Shown piece after piece: positions 16,332 to 30,473 of a stretch of 64,000 bases of DNA. The stretch is from Ficedula albicollis. Its lineage: Eukaryota; Chordata; Aves; Passeriformes; Muscicapidae. A model generated the notes under the pieces. That model ran no database searches, was not told where the DNA came from, and saw only the letters and a program-made list of their open reading frames with translations. Positions within the stretch are counted from its first letter, which is position 1. Each line of letters opens with the position of its first letter. The stretch spans positions 6,508,713 through 6,572,712 of the forward strand of contig NC_021681.1 in assembly GCF_000247815.1 (NCBI RefSeq), written 5' to 3'. The translations under genes and the position numbers were made by a program.

Positions 16332-17647
16332 CTTCATGAGCACATTCACCTGCTTTTGTATAATTCAGGAAAGTTGAACAGAGATACATTAGAAATCCCT
16401 CTTCATTCCTTCTGCTTCTCATCAAGTCACTTATGCAGAATATATTAAAGACCAAAGCATTTACTGACAATGATCTGTGAAAAGACGATGAAAAAATTAG
16501 CTGAACTGGCACAAAGCAATGCCTTTATCTTTCTCTCTCCTCATTTAAAAGTAAGAAGATGAGAGGAATTCTCCATTTTCACGTAATTATTTCTTCCTGC
16601 TTTTCTACGAAAACAACTCATTTTCTCTTAGCTGTTAGCCCATTCTAAAGTCCCTTTTCACCCTATGACTATCTGAACACAAACATGTATAGAGCTAGTT
16701 TCTGTGAGGAAACACAAAGAATTTGAGAAATCACATGCAAAACCCCCTTATCTTTGTGCTTAGAAATTAAAGGAGAAATGAAGAAGGGATAAACTTCAGA
16801 TGCTATGTGTAACCTCGACTTAGTTTCTGTGTCAGCTTTGGTGAGTCACCAACCTCTGAAGGCTGTCTGCTGTTCTATGTGGCTTCATTAGCACAGACAC
16901 CAAAAGGATCTGGGAAGGGAACAGGAGCTGTGGAGGTGACATTGTTGTCTCTCTGACATGTGCAGCTCTGCTGCAGCCCACGAACCTGGGAAGAAGTGTG
17001 GGAAGGGGGGGTTCTTACAAGGGTTGATAAGAATGCTGCAGATTTGCTTTTGCTTTTATTCACGAGGTTCCTGTAGGAGCCTGGACAATTTAAACTCTCG
17101 CCAAGACGGGTCCCTAGCTGCATACCATTTCTCAGGTATTCCCCTAGCAGTCTCATGGATGAATGTAGACAAAAGCAGCACATAAACAATTGTAACTCCA
17201 GTTACTCTGAGTGTGACACTATTCTTCGGGTATGTAAAACCCTAAACATAAGAACAAAGGGCAAAGCAGGAAAAGGCTCCTCCTTACCAGAGAACGTAAG
17301 GAAGAAGGCTTAGGCTCCAGTCCTGCTTTTTCCTTATCGCAAATATGTATCTATCAGAAAAAATCAAGGACTTCAAGTTTCCATTCCATTAACTTTAAGA
17401 AGTCTAAATACTTTGAGCTTAGTCTTTAAGCAATTTGAGGAGGAGTAGGAAACCAGTGACAGCAATGGTTTAAGCATGCCACATGTTATGTGAAAAACCT
17501 CCCCTGTGGGAGTGGCACAGATTGTCTATCTGCTGCCTCAAAAGCTTATGATATCAATGACTCTGTTCCTGGATTGGCCATTTCTGGAGCAGAGACAGGA
17601 TCTTTACTTAAAAGGGAATTACAAAGACAACTAAAAGAAACCCTGTC

Positions 17648-17756
17648 GATAAAACACCCCAAGGAAAACTTTAATTTTTAAATTTTTGATTCAAACTTGG
17701 CCGATAAAACACACCAAGGAAAAATTTAATTTTTAAATTTTTGATTCAAACTTGGC
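17648..17756. repeat. 55-bp tandem direct duplication
   Basis: A block starting gataaaacaccccaaggaaa and ending gattcaaacttggc occurs at 17648 and 17703, with two substitutions. It directly abuts the 101-bp duplication that follows. Confidence 0.9.
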
Positions 17757-17957
17757 TACTGTCGAAAAATAAGAGGAAGCATCAGATCAAAAAATAAGAG
17801 GAAGCATCATATCAAAACCAAAGTTAAAACAACACAAGGAATAGTTGCTCAACATGCTACTGTCGAAAAATAAGAGGAAGCATCATATCAAAAAATAAGA
17901 GGAAGCATCATATCAAAACCAAAGTTAAAACAACACAAGGAATAGTTGCTCAACATG
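17756..17957. repeat. 101-bp tandem duplication with an internal duplication
   Basis: A 101-base unit starting ctactgtcgaaaaataagag occurs at 17756 and 17857. Inside each unit the block aaaaataagaggaagcatca is itself repeated about 28 bases later. One substitution distinguishes the first inner copy (cagatc against catatc). The internal duplication must have come before the larger one. Confidence 0.9.
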
Positions 17958-18686
17958 TTTTGGCACGGGTAAGAGAATGAGAGAGCATATATTAGAGCCA
18001 AAATCCATATAAGTCTGGATATGCTTCTAAAAATACAATGTAAGAGGAAACTGTCACCTCAGAATTGAGAGAAGATAAACTGCTGGAACACATACAGATC
18101 ACAGAAAGTGTTGACAGGACAAATATAAATGGAAATGTGGAAATAGAAGCAGAAAACTAGGAAAACTCAACATACAATGTGTTTCTCAGCAGTCTGTGTC
18201 TAAGATTCACTAAGGATTATTTGAGAGCAAAATATAAAAAATATTTACCTGTATAAACTTATTTATACTAGAAACTCCAAACTTTATACAAGTAATAAAA
18301 TAGCAGGCCCTGAAAAGAGTGCTGAAAGACAAATAGTAATAAATGGCAGATGAAATACAAGAGGGAATGAAAAGTCTGAGTATATTAATTAACATAAAGA
18401 TAGTGGACTCAAGGGGGAAAATTAATCAAGTGCTGCTAAGGAAAAAGGAAAGAAGAGAAACACACAGAGGAGCTCTACAAGTAAAGCATGTTTAATCAGA
18501 AAAACGCCTTAAATAACTCCTCTTACATTGCTTTGGATCCTCTACCTTACAAATTTAACTACCAGAATTAGTTGAAATGGTGTATTTTTTGCAAATTAAA
18601 AATGGCTGTGTAAACACAGCATGTATTATCATACAATTCCTGGTAGATATACAAATTCAAGACACAGAATAAAGCAGCCAGTTGAC

Positions 18687-18790
18687 TCACAGAATGGTTT
18701 GGATTGAAGGGATGCTAAAGCTCATCTCGTTACAAGCCTCTGCCATGGACAGGAATACCTTCCATCAGATCACGTTAATCAACCCTGGAA
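18687..18790 (-). mobile_element. CR1 LINE 3'-end fragment
   Basis: The plus strand reads tcacagaatggtttggattg, then a stretch like aagctcatctcgttacaag and gccatggacaggaatacctt. This is the reverse complement of the CR1 tail, so the element points the same way as STAG1. It is about 100 bases and diverged, hence older than the 19684-20043 copy. Confidence 0.8.
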
Positions 18791-19683
18791 CTCCTCTGGT
18801 TGTGTCTTACAGATTGGTGGAAAAATATTTAAAGTGGGAAAATAGAGGAATGCTGTAAAACAAAATATTCTAACAGAACCTTTGTCAAGTGCTTTATTTT
18901 TTAAAGGACATTTAATTTTCTCACTATTTTGTGACAAACAGTATTTTTTCTCCCAGCTTTCAGCACTTTCATCAAATTTTCCTTTTAGGACTTTTCAGTG
19001 CTCCCTCTCCCTCACTGTAAGTTTAAGATGTCTGGAAGCCTTAATATGATGGTGCCTTTCCTGTAAAATACTCACATTTTTAAGTTTAACCAGAAGGCTG
19101 AATTTTCTATACAGTTTTTTTGGGCATAACTACATTCTCATTCCTGTCAACATAGATTCTTACCCATTAATTGTTTTCTTGTCCTTCCCCCATGAAATTG
19201 TCCTTGAAGCTCACAGCATAAAACACCAAGGGGTGTTACACTATGGATCACCTGCTTGATGAGAATATCCAAAAATGGAATTACATTGTCATTCCTGGCC
19301 CTCTTCAGTGGTATATTCTTGCTCCATCATTCAGCAGTAGCTTAAAGCAGCCCCCAGGTGTGCTCATAAGGTGAAAAGAGAAAACTGCTATTTTGGCTGT
19401 TGAAGCAAAGTAAAACCACTGGGATGTGCACCTGCCCACCTGCCTCTCTTTTCTCCTGCTTCCTAAGAATCTCTGTGGAGATATGTCCTCAAAAGAACAC
19501 AGTCCTTTCTTGCAGTTTTCAGAATCCATAATTTCTTCCTTTCCCCTTATACTTTGCTGCATTTAAAGGCACAAGTTTACCTTTCCATCCTTCATTCCAC
19601 TGTTACAGATGCTTCAGTTTTTTCTTTTCCTCCTTGCATTTTCCCTACAAATGAGACTTCATAAATATAATTAATTTTTATTA

Positions 19684-20043
19684 GGGTCTCTCTCTAGGGA
19701 GACTTTGTAGCACCTTCCAATGCACAAAGGAGCTCTAACAGAGCTGGAGAGGGACTTTGGACAAAGGCCTGAAGTGACAGGACAATGAGAATAGCTTCCC
19801 ACTGCCAAAGAGCATGAATTGATGGCATATTGGGAAGGAATTCCTCCCTGTGAGGGAGGTGAGGCCCTGGCACAGGGTGCCCAGAGAAGCTGTGGCTGCC
19901 CCATCTCTGCAAGTGTTCAAGGCCAGGTTGGATGGGGCTTAGAGCAAGCTGGGATAGTGGAAGGTGTCCCTGCCCATGACAGGGAGTGGAATAATAGGAG
20001 CTTTAAGGTCCCTTCCAACCCAAACCATGCTGGGATTCTGTGA
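19684..20043 (+). mobile_element. CR1 LINE 3' end, 5'-truncated
   Basis: About 360 bases match the CR1 3' region as I know it. Recognisable parts are a segment like gtgcccagagaagctgtggc, then aaggccaggttggatggggc, then aaggtcccttccaacccaaa, ending attctgtga at 20035-20043. The element is strongly 5'-truncated and carries no ORF. It inserted antisense to STAG1. Open reading frames on the minus strand here are translations of the antisense of this repeat. Confidence 0.9.
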
Positions 20044-20845
20044 CATTTAATACTTGGTTGCTGTTACTACACGCTGACAAGAGTAAGAAAGAAATGCAGG
20101 GAGAACTGTCCATTTTCACAATCCCTGCCACCTCAAACGGTTTGCGTGACATCAAAGTCTCCAACTCCCTAAGAGTTAAATGCACTTTTCATCACAGTAT
20201 GATGTGTCTCCCTGTTCCCAGTCAGAAGGAACTGAAGCTTTGCTCAGCACAGGCAGAAGGGAGCACTTCCCAGGCTGAGGACTGCTCTCCTTCCCCAAAA
20301 GCAGCCTGCTCTTCCCAAGGAAGTAGCCAGCTCAGAGCTCTATACACAGCATATAATTGAAGAATAATCCTACTGTTACAGGCTACCATGGAAACCAGAG
20401 GGAAAAAAAGGGCTGAATATTAAAATTTGAGAGTGAGAATATCCATCACTGCTATTAGACATAACGGTTTGTAAATGCTTCTATTAATGGGTCTGGGCTG
20501 GAACCTCTCCTGTTTGCCACTTTCTCCTGTATTACAAGTGGAGCTGAACACAAGACAGAAAAAATAATCAAAAATCTTTACGGCTCAAGTGTGCTTACAC
20601 ACTACAAGGAGAAAAAAAAGAACTATCTGTTTGACACAAGGGCAAGCAACTCCAAATGCAAACATCAGAAATTAAACTCTAATCCATGGGTTTAGTCAAA
20701 AGTTGACAACAAATAAATTCAAGAGTGAAACATCAGCATAAGCTGTTTCTTTATTCTTAATAAAAGTTTTTATTCTTTCAGAATAAGCGTATGACACCAG
20801 TAAGGCAAATTTCTGCATCCCTGCATCATCAACAAACCTTCACTA

Positions 20846-20869
20846 CTTGTGGGGTTCCAGCCCCACAAG
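20846..20869. repeat. perfect 9-bp inverted repeat (hairpin)
   Basis: cttgtgggg (20846-20854), a 6-base loop ttccag, then ccccacaag (20861-20869). The stem is perfect and GC-rich in an AT-rich neighbourhood. No run of T follows and there is no sign of a known small-RNA precursor, which would need a longer stem. Confidence 0.7.
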
Positions 20870-22682
20870 CCTCAGGTAAAAAAAGGAGGGGGGGGTGTGA
20901 ATCTAAAAGGAAAAAATTACATTAATAAACAAATCTTGAGAAGAAAGAGTAGCTCAGCCGGGCTTTCTGCACCATTATCACTAAGATTAAATCCTTTGTA
21001 AGTCAGCTAAAAAAAAATGGCAGTTGAATCACCGTCCTTTGTTTATCAGGACTTAAGATTCAATCTTAATTCACAAGTGGTACCAGGAATTGACTGACAT
21101 GTATGTTTTCTCCTCTATTTTAATGGAAAGGATTACGTCTTCTGGAAGCAAGTTCCATGGTGACTGATTGAAAAGACAATTTAACCTGTTGCATGGTTGG
21201 AAAATTACATATCAAAGTGCTGCCAACTCTAACTGAGCCTTCTCACTATTCTGAGCAAAAAGATACTCCATCACTGGCCACTTATCCAATTCACCAAATT
21301 ACAAAACAAGATAGGAAAACAAATTGATCCCTTTCCTCTGAACCTGAAAAGAATGGGGTCTGCTGGGATTCTACTGATGGTGCCATCCCAGGATGAAATG
21401 ATATGATATCTAGACACATGAATGAATGGATTTTCTTCTCTTTAAATGCAAATATGTCAGTGTATGTGACTCTCTAATTTGAATTGCTGGATGAAAAACT
21501 GACTGTGACCCAGTGGTTTGTGCTCACAGCCCACAGAGCCCCCATCCTGGGCTCATCCCACATCATGGAAAGAAAAACTCTTCTTAAGTCCAGCTCTACT
21601 AGTGAGAAAGTACTTCTGTGGAATTAGACTCACCTGATGTCTTACACTTGGCATTTATTCAGTCTTCTCCACCATAAGAAAAAAAAACTAGCAGCTTACA
21701 AGGCTGGCTGTGAGAACACAGGAATATCAGCAATACTTTGTTCACCTTAAAAGATGTTGTATTCTTGAAATACATCTGTCTCCTCTCCATCAATGAAAAA
21801 AATGTCACTTTGAATGGTTAATTAAAGTGACTTGAACAACACAAGCTGAAAATCAAAGTGGGGGTCAAAGAAGGTTTGAACCAACAGTACAGAAAACTGC
21901 CATTATTTATGTCACCCTAAGCTGAAATTCCACTACATCTATATCTATGTAACTAAATATATATACTTTATATTCACTCTCATAAGTTGCTGAAAGTATT
22001 TCTAGGCCCTTTTTCCTAAATCACAAGAACTTGTAAGTTATCCAGAACATTTACTTCAATAATGATTAAGTAAACAAAATAAAGAGTAGAGATTGTCGTA
22101 AATCTGACAATCTACATTAAAGGTTTTCCAAAAAAATGATGTAATGACTTTAATGACTTTGGAAGCCAAATCCCACATGGGATGGTGCTTATTAAAGGCC
22201 AGTGACTGCTCCTGAGGGAAAGGGCTCCCATCAGCCCAAGGTGCTTTAGGCTTCATCCCTTCACACCCAGGGCCAGTGCTGCAGGTAGAGGGCCAACACC
22301 AGCAGTTCAAAGCTGAAATTTAAGCTACTGGCATTACCAGAAAGAAATGCAAAACTCTGTACCTGTGTCTGAGCTCGTGACAGTCACCCAAGAACTGGGC
22401 TCAGCTGTGCTGCTGGCCAGGGAACTCCTGGCTGCTCCTGCAGAGTCCAGGAGCACTTTTGTACAACATCCCTTCCAGGCACCCAAAAACATTCCACCAC
22501 ACTTCCTGCTCCATGCAAATAAAGAAAAGACAAGGTCAAGGCTATTGATACCATTCTGTCCTGGAATGACTTTGACTCTGGCAGTGCCAGAAAATGCTGA
22601 AACTTCCAGTTAACAGGACATGAACAATTGTAAGGCTCAGCTGGTCATGGTTCAGGTTAAAGACAACTGAGGCAATGTGATA

Positions 22683-22815
22683 AGTCTGATATAAATAAGG
22701 GAAGAAGTAGGCAGTGGTGGAATGTGAGCAGGACTGGATCTGCTCCTGATCAGTCTGATATAAATAAGGAAAGAAGTAGGTAGTGGTGGAATGTGAGCAG
22801 GACTGGATCTGCTTC
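22683..22815. repeat. 69-bp tandem direct duplication
   Basis: A block starting agtctgatataaataagg and ending actggatctgct occurs at 22683 and 22752, with about two substitutions (gggaag/ggaaag and ggcag/ggtag). Confidence 0.9.
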
Positions 22816-25800
22816 AGAGTCCACTTCTTCCAATTTAGGATGGCTCTTCTTTAAAACCCAAGTTGTTTTTATTTTCCCCCCCCCATAACCAGCTACTACT
22901 GCCTGCAGATTAACAGAATACTGGATTTGGTTTAACCACTTTCTTTGTGCCAGAGAATACCACTTTCTCATTAGGATACAGACCCTTTCATATCAGCCTC
23001 ATCTCCTTCTCTTCAGAAATAATTACTGCAGTGCACTTAATCAAATAAGTCTATGGCTTCATTAATGGAAAGGAGAGAGAACCGTAATTACAGTGTTTGC
23101 TGAGAGAAATATCACTTCTTCCAATTTAATTCCTAACCTTGGTCTGCAAAAAACCTTTGGCAGAATCTGCATCTTTGGAAAGGCCAGAGACTTTTCCAAT
23201 TTGTAATACGGTCAGAAAAGATCTAAGATCTAGTGATATTTGGTTGCTTTTTTATAATTAGTTCTTGTCTTCTCAGGAAGCACCTGTCATCTACAATAAA
23301 TCCAGCAATGTATCTCACACACAGCCAGAAAACTCATACACTGATATAATTTGTTCACAAGTCTGAGAATAATACTGCAAAAATAAATCAGACTAAGGCT
23401 TTTACTTCTCTGCTTAGTACAGAGGGTGTTCCTCCTGCAGTAAATTTGTATAATAGAGAAAAAAACCATAAATAAAGAGGAAATGGCACAGATATGGCTA
23501 GTAAAGCATCAACTATTCGGAATTATTAACACCAAGAGATATTTACTGCTCTTCTCTTGAAAAGCTGTAGCATTAAAAGCATGGTCTAACTGAGAGACTC
23601 CTCAAGTTTTACCTCTGTAGTCATGTGAGTAGTGCTATTTTCCAGATCAATATGCATGTAATTAAATTAATATAGTGGAAAACAGGCAATAGTATTTGAA
23701 CTCCTTGCAATTTTTCTCCAATGAGCAGTGCCAAAAATAATTTTACAAGCTCTGAGTTTACTTAGTAGTGTACAGGGGCAGAATACAGACTTTGTTCCAA
23801 GCTTACAAGGAGTGCTTTCATTTTCAGCAGAGATTTGAACTTATTATACAGAACTAGCAGTGCAGAATTCATTTCAAAGCTAATTTGCCTTTCCTTACAT
23901 TATAGATTTGCTCTAAAATATTCTAGTACCATGAGTTCTGTCAATTAATTCAATAAATTTATTACAAATTATTTGAAAGTTTGCATTAATTCATACCCAT
24001 AAATTAGTTAATAGCCGATTTTAAGCCAGCTGCTTTTTTGGTGTGCTGTTGTATGTGAAATACAAATAGTTTGATATATTCAAGAAGCAATTAATAAAGA
24101 AAAATATGTTTTGTTTAAATTACTGTTGCTCCTGTTACCAATTCATAGAGGGAAACCTTGGACTGCAGTCAGAACTCAGCACAGCAGGTATTTCATTCAG
24201 ATTTTCAAACCACAAACCAGTGTGCCCTTCCTTCATGTCTCCTGCACTGAAAGAAAATTCCTATGGCTTTTTCCCACTCATTTCTGAAAGTAGCAGGGTA
24301 CATCTTTTGGGAAGGAGATGCCATTAGTACACAAGTGGCTATAAAACGTATTGCACTACTTCAACACTTTTTTACGCTTCCAGATGGGATTTTTTTTTTA
24401 ATTTTTCAACTCTTCTCATCCCCAGAAATCAGTAACATGCAGAATTAAAAAGAATTCAAAAAGAAGTTGTAATTACTTTCCTTATAGCCAAATAATCTTT
24501 GAAGAGCTAAAGAAGAGGATAAAGAAACAGTAAGGAAGAAAGAGTACATGAGATGACAAGTACAAATACATTCAACAGCAAACAGGAAGAAATAGTAAAA
24601 ACCTTTTTGATTTAAAACTAAACACACAACAAAACCAAAGCTTTAATTTCCAGAATGTCACCAGATATTAACCATTTGTAATTATTCACAAAAACCAGAT
24701 TTTGATGTAGCCATATTAATTGCCAAGTGTCTGATATGAACTTTTTAATCTTACCTATATTCCTTTGAAGAACTAATGAAACGTTTATTGCATGCCTGGT
24801 AATCGGATTTACCTTCCACCCAAGCCATTTTCATCTTATTTTCAGTTTGAACTTTATAAGCTTTCACTTCAAGACAAACACACTGTAAAAATTACCTCAA
24901 GGCTCAGAAACAAGAAGTACAAAGTTCAGCTCTTGTTTATCTACACCACACGTGAAATTAAGATTAAGCCATTTCCATCTTAGTCTTATCTTCCCATTTT
25001 TGAATGTGGTTACTGGCATGTTTGTAACTGCTTTATAGTTATAGGGGTGCATTTATTTCTTTATACTATGAATACAAAATATTTCAGAAATCCTTGACAT
25101 TGCTATGACTTAAATCCTACACAAGTAAGTAACAATTTCTCAAAATGTATATTAGCTCTTACTTTTCAACATCCTCTCCTATATTTATACACGGAAAAGG
25201 GAATTTGTTGAAGAAACTGTGAGAAAGCAGACTTTATACACTTAATAAAATTACAAGCTCCAATGCAATGAATTGTAGCATTTTCTAATTTGGTCACAAT
25301 ACAAAATATTTATGATACCAACTTCTTCATAATAACTGAATGACTGAAGAGGTAAAGATTTTTAACACATGTCAAAGTCAGAAACATTTCTCACTCTCTG
25401 CAGTTCCTTGCAAAAGGCCCATATGCAGGGAGTTAGATATACCAAAGTCTTTGTATTCCATAACATCCACCTGTACAGAATAATGATTCCATCTATCACA
25501 AAACAAAACCATGAACAACTCATTTTTTTAGACCATTTCTCTAATTACCATGTTACATCCTCTATTAAAATATTATTAATCAGAGTAAATGACACTATTT
25601 CCTGGCAAATTTGCTTTCTGGAATTCTTTCCAACAGCAAAGCAAGCACTTGCTTGTTCACTGCTTTTGCCAGACCATATAATGGCCACTCTTTGCTGCTT
25701 TTTCCTGGTTTTAGCCTTCAATTTCCTTTGGCAAAGTGGAAATCTTAGTTTGCCCTTAATTAAGCTCATATAACATGAAAAAAAACCAAAATGAGCAAGC

Positions 25801-28800
25801 TAACTCAGAACTCCTGCACTGATTGGCTCAGTTTGGGCCACAGAATTTGAGAGAGGATCTAGAATACGTGAGAAAACCAGGCACTGAAGGATGAAGTGGG
25901 AAGAGAGTGTGGAACCCCAAGTGTTGGATTCCCAGGAAAAGTTCCACAAAGGAGTCTGGCTTTAAGCCCTGAGGAAAGACCAATAGACAGATCTCTGCTT
26001 ACTCACAACTGAGAAAAACCTAGCCTTAAGCAGCAACAGCAATCCAGGCCAACACATGACAGCTGGAACATCTGCTCATCAATGACCACTTCTAAAAACC
26101 TGCTTAAAAATGTACAGGTTTCTGGCTTATCCATCAGAAAACAAATGAGAGGAAAGTAGGTGGATGGGAGAAAAGGAATGGGAATAATTTCACTGTACAC
26201 TTGAAAGCAGTCAAGTAGTTTCCTCTTCAATTACATGAGACTCTTTTCCCCTGGAAAAGAAAGTTTCTTTTCTCGCATGGACTCAGTGGCTGGTTTTCCT
26301 TCACAGCTCAAGAGGCTGTTTCAACCACTAATTGCTTCTGGTTAGGAAAAAAAAAATTATTCCACAAACATAGCTCTCTGCCTTTAAAATGTAGAAAGGT
26401 CAGAGTGCTCGAGGAGTTTCTGTTTGTTTTCTATCAATAACAGAAGGCACGAGCTGACAGCCATGCAGATACCCCAGTCAGCTCTAAATCCAGGGAGCTC
26501 CAAAAATGGAAACAGCCTGGTTGTCATAGCAGCAGAGCAGGATACCTGAGCTAATTACTCAGTCTGAGAGGCAGAGTTAATTAGCCCTGATGCAGCATCA
26601 CACTGACACAGTTATAATCCTTCTGGGACCTCACGTACATATTGCTGATTAGACATTTCAGTTTGCTTGCAACCAGCTCAGAGAGCTCGACACTTAATGC
26701 TGTGCTTTACATAAATATTCAAAAGAAGAGGAAAAAAGGAGGAAAAGCAAAAATATGTTCTTACAAAGAAGAAAGCAATGGAAAAGAGCCCACAAAAACC
26801 CCCAGAAAACTCTGAACATTGATCTACAACACTTCTGAAAGGGAGGAGGGTGCCTGAATCCACAATGCTGCAGATCAAAGCACAATGGAGATGGAAATTT
26901 CAGTAGTGTGGATACACCTCCATCCCCAGTCCAGTGGCACTTAATTGGAAAAAGGGCTTTATCATTACAACAAGCTAATGTCAAGAAGTTCCCTGCTACC
27001 TAATAATGAAAACTCTGAAATTTTGCTCCTGACTTAGAAATAAGAAAGTAAATACAATACCACCTGCTTTACAGATTGTAAATCCCATGGAAAATAAATG
27101 CCTACTACCAACAGACGTACCTGTTTTATTTTCAAGGACAGCAAACAGCATTTTTGCTGTTTTTCCACAAAGTAGTAGTATTTTATCACTTACCTTTTCA
27201 CCTTTCTAAGGTACTATCTGATACAAGATCCTCCCTCTAAGGGAAGCAGCAACATATTTTAAAAGGGTCAGAAACGAAAAGTGAATGTACCAGTCCTTGT
27301 TAACCATTTTTCTGCCACAGAAATTCAACATAACATGATGGAAAAGATCACACAGACAAGCTGTGAAAGGCAGGGACTTTTTTGTATTCTCAAAGGAAAA
27401 AACAAGCAAGATAAATTCTTTACATAACCATTTCACTTCTTTGTAATCAAAACTTGCAAAGGCAACATATGTACAGATTGAGCAGGCAAACTAGAGGAAA
27501 GATGACATGGCAAGTGACCAACTCCCATGCAAATCTGCTTATTGAACTGAGATGTTTTGACAGTTCAATACAAGAAACTTCCCATTTACACCAAATAGCA
27601 CTCTAAAACACAGAAATATTACTGGAGTCACACTAAAACCTAATCTCCTATGTTTTTAATGGATATACATTAAATAGATACTCAGAAGAGCTGACAAAGG
27701 ACAGACATGCTTGAATATTTGGTGCATATTTATTGAATTTTAACTGCACAGATCTTTTACATTCACCTGCAAAAGCCCCTAATTTACAATTGTTAGTATT
27801 AGCAATTTACTTAATACTCATGCCTACTCATATTTACAAGAGATCACTTCTCATTTCAGCAACACCTACAAGCAAAGCTGGAAGATGCCAAGAGGGTCAT
27901 TCAAGCATCTGTGCTGCCCAAGAAAATGGGATAAATACATAAAAATCAATGTTTCTCTAAACAGAAGGGTATTTTTTCAGGGTCAATAGTGTTGCTAAAT
28001 AAAACAGTTTGGTGCCTCAGATTCTAATTAAAGCCAATAAATGGACACACACTCTTCCACCTGCTCAAAACTTCTGAAAGACACATCAAGCTAAATGTAC
28101 TTTACATATATTTAGATATCTAGTGATTCTAAGCACTATTGAAACGGTAGATTTATAAATCTAGCATCACAATTTCCTGAGAAACTTTGTCCCAAGTTAG
28201 CCGTCCTCCTCCCTTCAGTTAATTATCACAAACTTAGATATATTATCAGTCAGCACTTAGATCCAGCTTTGGGAAAGGAGGCTGGAGAATCCAAGACAAT
28301 GTTAGTGGAGCAAACTGAAAAGAAGAAAATTAAGGAAGATAAAGCAGTTGTTGAGATTCACAAGAGGTGGTTATTTATCAGAAACAGAAATAAGCAAGAA
28401 TGTCAATTAAGTCTCTAAAGGGAAATAAAGAAGCCATAATATATGATCTTCCCATGAAAAAGAATCTTGGTCATCCTCAAAAAATAGAGAACAACCCCCT
28501 GTTTCTCATTTCCATTAAGGACAGCTTGGTATGTACTTAACCCTAAGTGGACTACCAATAAAATCCATTCCCTACTGATAAGCTTTATTTATTCCAGAAA
28601 ACAAGCATATTACTGGAAACTGGAAAGAACTGCACTGTTTGCCAGGATTTTAACCCTGTTCTACAGCTGTTACAACAGCCACTGCAAAAATTCCAGCACA
28701 GAAATAAATCTCCCAAACACACTACAGACTTGGGGATAAGTAATTTTTGTTTCCTTTCTCCTACCATTGCTGTTTGGGACCAGAAGGTACTGAAAGAAGC

Positions 28801-30347
28801 TCAGCAGAGATAGCCCTGGGATACAAAGCAGAGCAGTGAAAATGAAAAGTCACCATTCAAAGAAAAGCCAAGTCAGTCAATGACATCAGGCACTCGCAGT
28901 GCTGCTGCCTCCCAGCCAGTAACAGAAAGCTTTTCTGGGAAGCACTTGCTCCAGCAGCATATGGCTGACAGCGGGCTTTCAGCCTGCATCACTCACCAAC
29001 AAGTGTTTAAAAAATAGGAATCTTATCAGAGTGCTGCTTTCTCTAATGAGGAGAAAGAAAGGAAGAATAAATTAGAGAGCAACAGGGGAATGAAGATATT
29101 TATGACATGCCTTCACCAAAAGCTTGCATCAACGAGAATATAAACATATGGCCAAGGATGCCTTTGGTTTAATGCTGCCCAAATTCTTACAAATAAACTT
29201 GTCAGGTTGCTTTTGCTTTTTTTCATATACACCTTCAGGAGAAAGTTAGTAAAAAAGAAAAAGCACACAGAATACAACTACTTCCACATATGCTGCCAAA
29301 CAACTGAAAAATATTTCAGGGGTTCTGTGTGAGCAGTGCAGACATTGACACAGGCTGGTAACCTAAGCCCTAACCTTCAGCCCTTTCACAGAATGCTCCC
29401 AGAGCTTCAGTCGTTCCTGTCATCCACAAAATAAGTTTATTTCCTTCAGCTATGAAAAAGGGGTTGCTGATGGTTCCTATTTCTTTTCTCTAATGCTTTT
29501 AACTACTCCAGACTTCATCTTATACTTAAGAAGGAAGAAAAGGGACTCCTATCCAGACCATTTGATGCCTTAAGTTGTATTCCCACATCAGATACAAAAT
29601 AAAGAAAAAGAATTCCTGAACTTTTTTGTTTTCAACTCTATTCAAAGTAAATTCCAGGAAGCATCAGAAAACAGCAAATAGTTTGGTTCTGAGTACTACA
29701 GAGAGAGTGGAACTCTGTCTCTTTTCAAGGCTGAGTTAACTGAAAAAAAGACAACACATGAAAAATTCATTAGAAGGCACAGTGTGGCAACAGAATGCTA
29801 GAATGGCTGACTGCTGCACGTCTGGTAATGGAGACTGCTTAAGTAGGGTATAAAAGGAAGGGCATTTGCTGCTGATGTGATAAAGTATCACAGAGGAACA
29901 AACGGAGCTTCATCCACAGGAAATCTTTCTTGCCAATTGAAGTGAACCAAAGCCTGACTCCTTTCTCTTCAGTCAAAAAGAAAAAAATCCTAAAAAGAAA
30001 GAAAAAATATCAAAGTTAAGGTGTAGTTACCTACTAATTTTTGCAATTAAAAAATTGGGAAGAAATAGAAAGGGGAAATAAAGATACGCCTACCTGGAGT
30101 ACCAGATCTTTTGTCTCCTGCTGCTGACGAGTAGAGTGTCTCTGTGAGGATCTGTACACTTTAGCATGATGACCGGAAAGTGAGAAAGAGAATGGGTAGC
30201 CCTTGACAAACAAGCTTTAAATCAAATAATTCTGGAATGCAGACAATATTTCTATACAAACCGTGCACAGAAGGAACACCAATCCAAGTCTTCCCCATCT
30301 TTACCAGCATTTGCATTAACACATGTTTGTAGGTCAGATTTATTCTA

Positions 30348-30473
<126 letters not shown>

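Noticed and set aside
16920..17240. Locally GC-richer block that might be a solo LTR
   Set aside because: No matching TG...CA ends, target-site duplication or polyadenylation signal could be placed, so I did not list it as an element.
17648..17957. Regular direct repeats that could suggest a CRISPR-like array
   Set aside because: Units are contiguous duplications without unique spacers, in a vertebrate intron.
25369..25773. Plus-strand ORF of 134 codons with hydrophobic stretches
   Set aside because: AT-rich chance ORF in intron 5, with no recognisable motif or gene structure.
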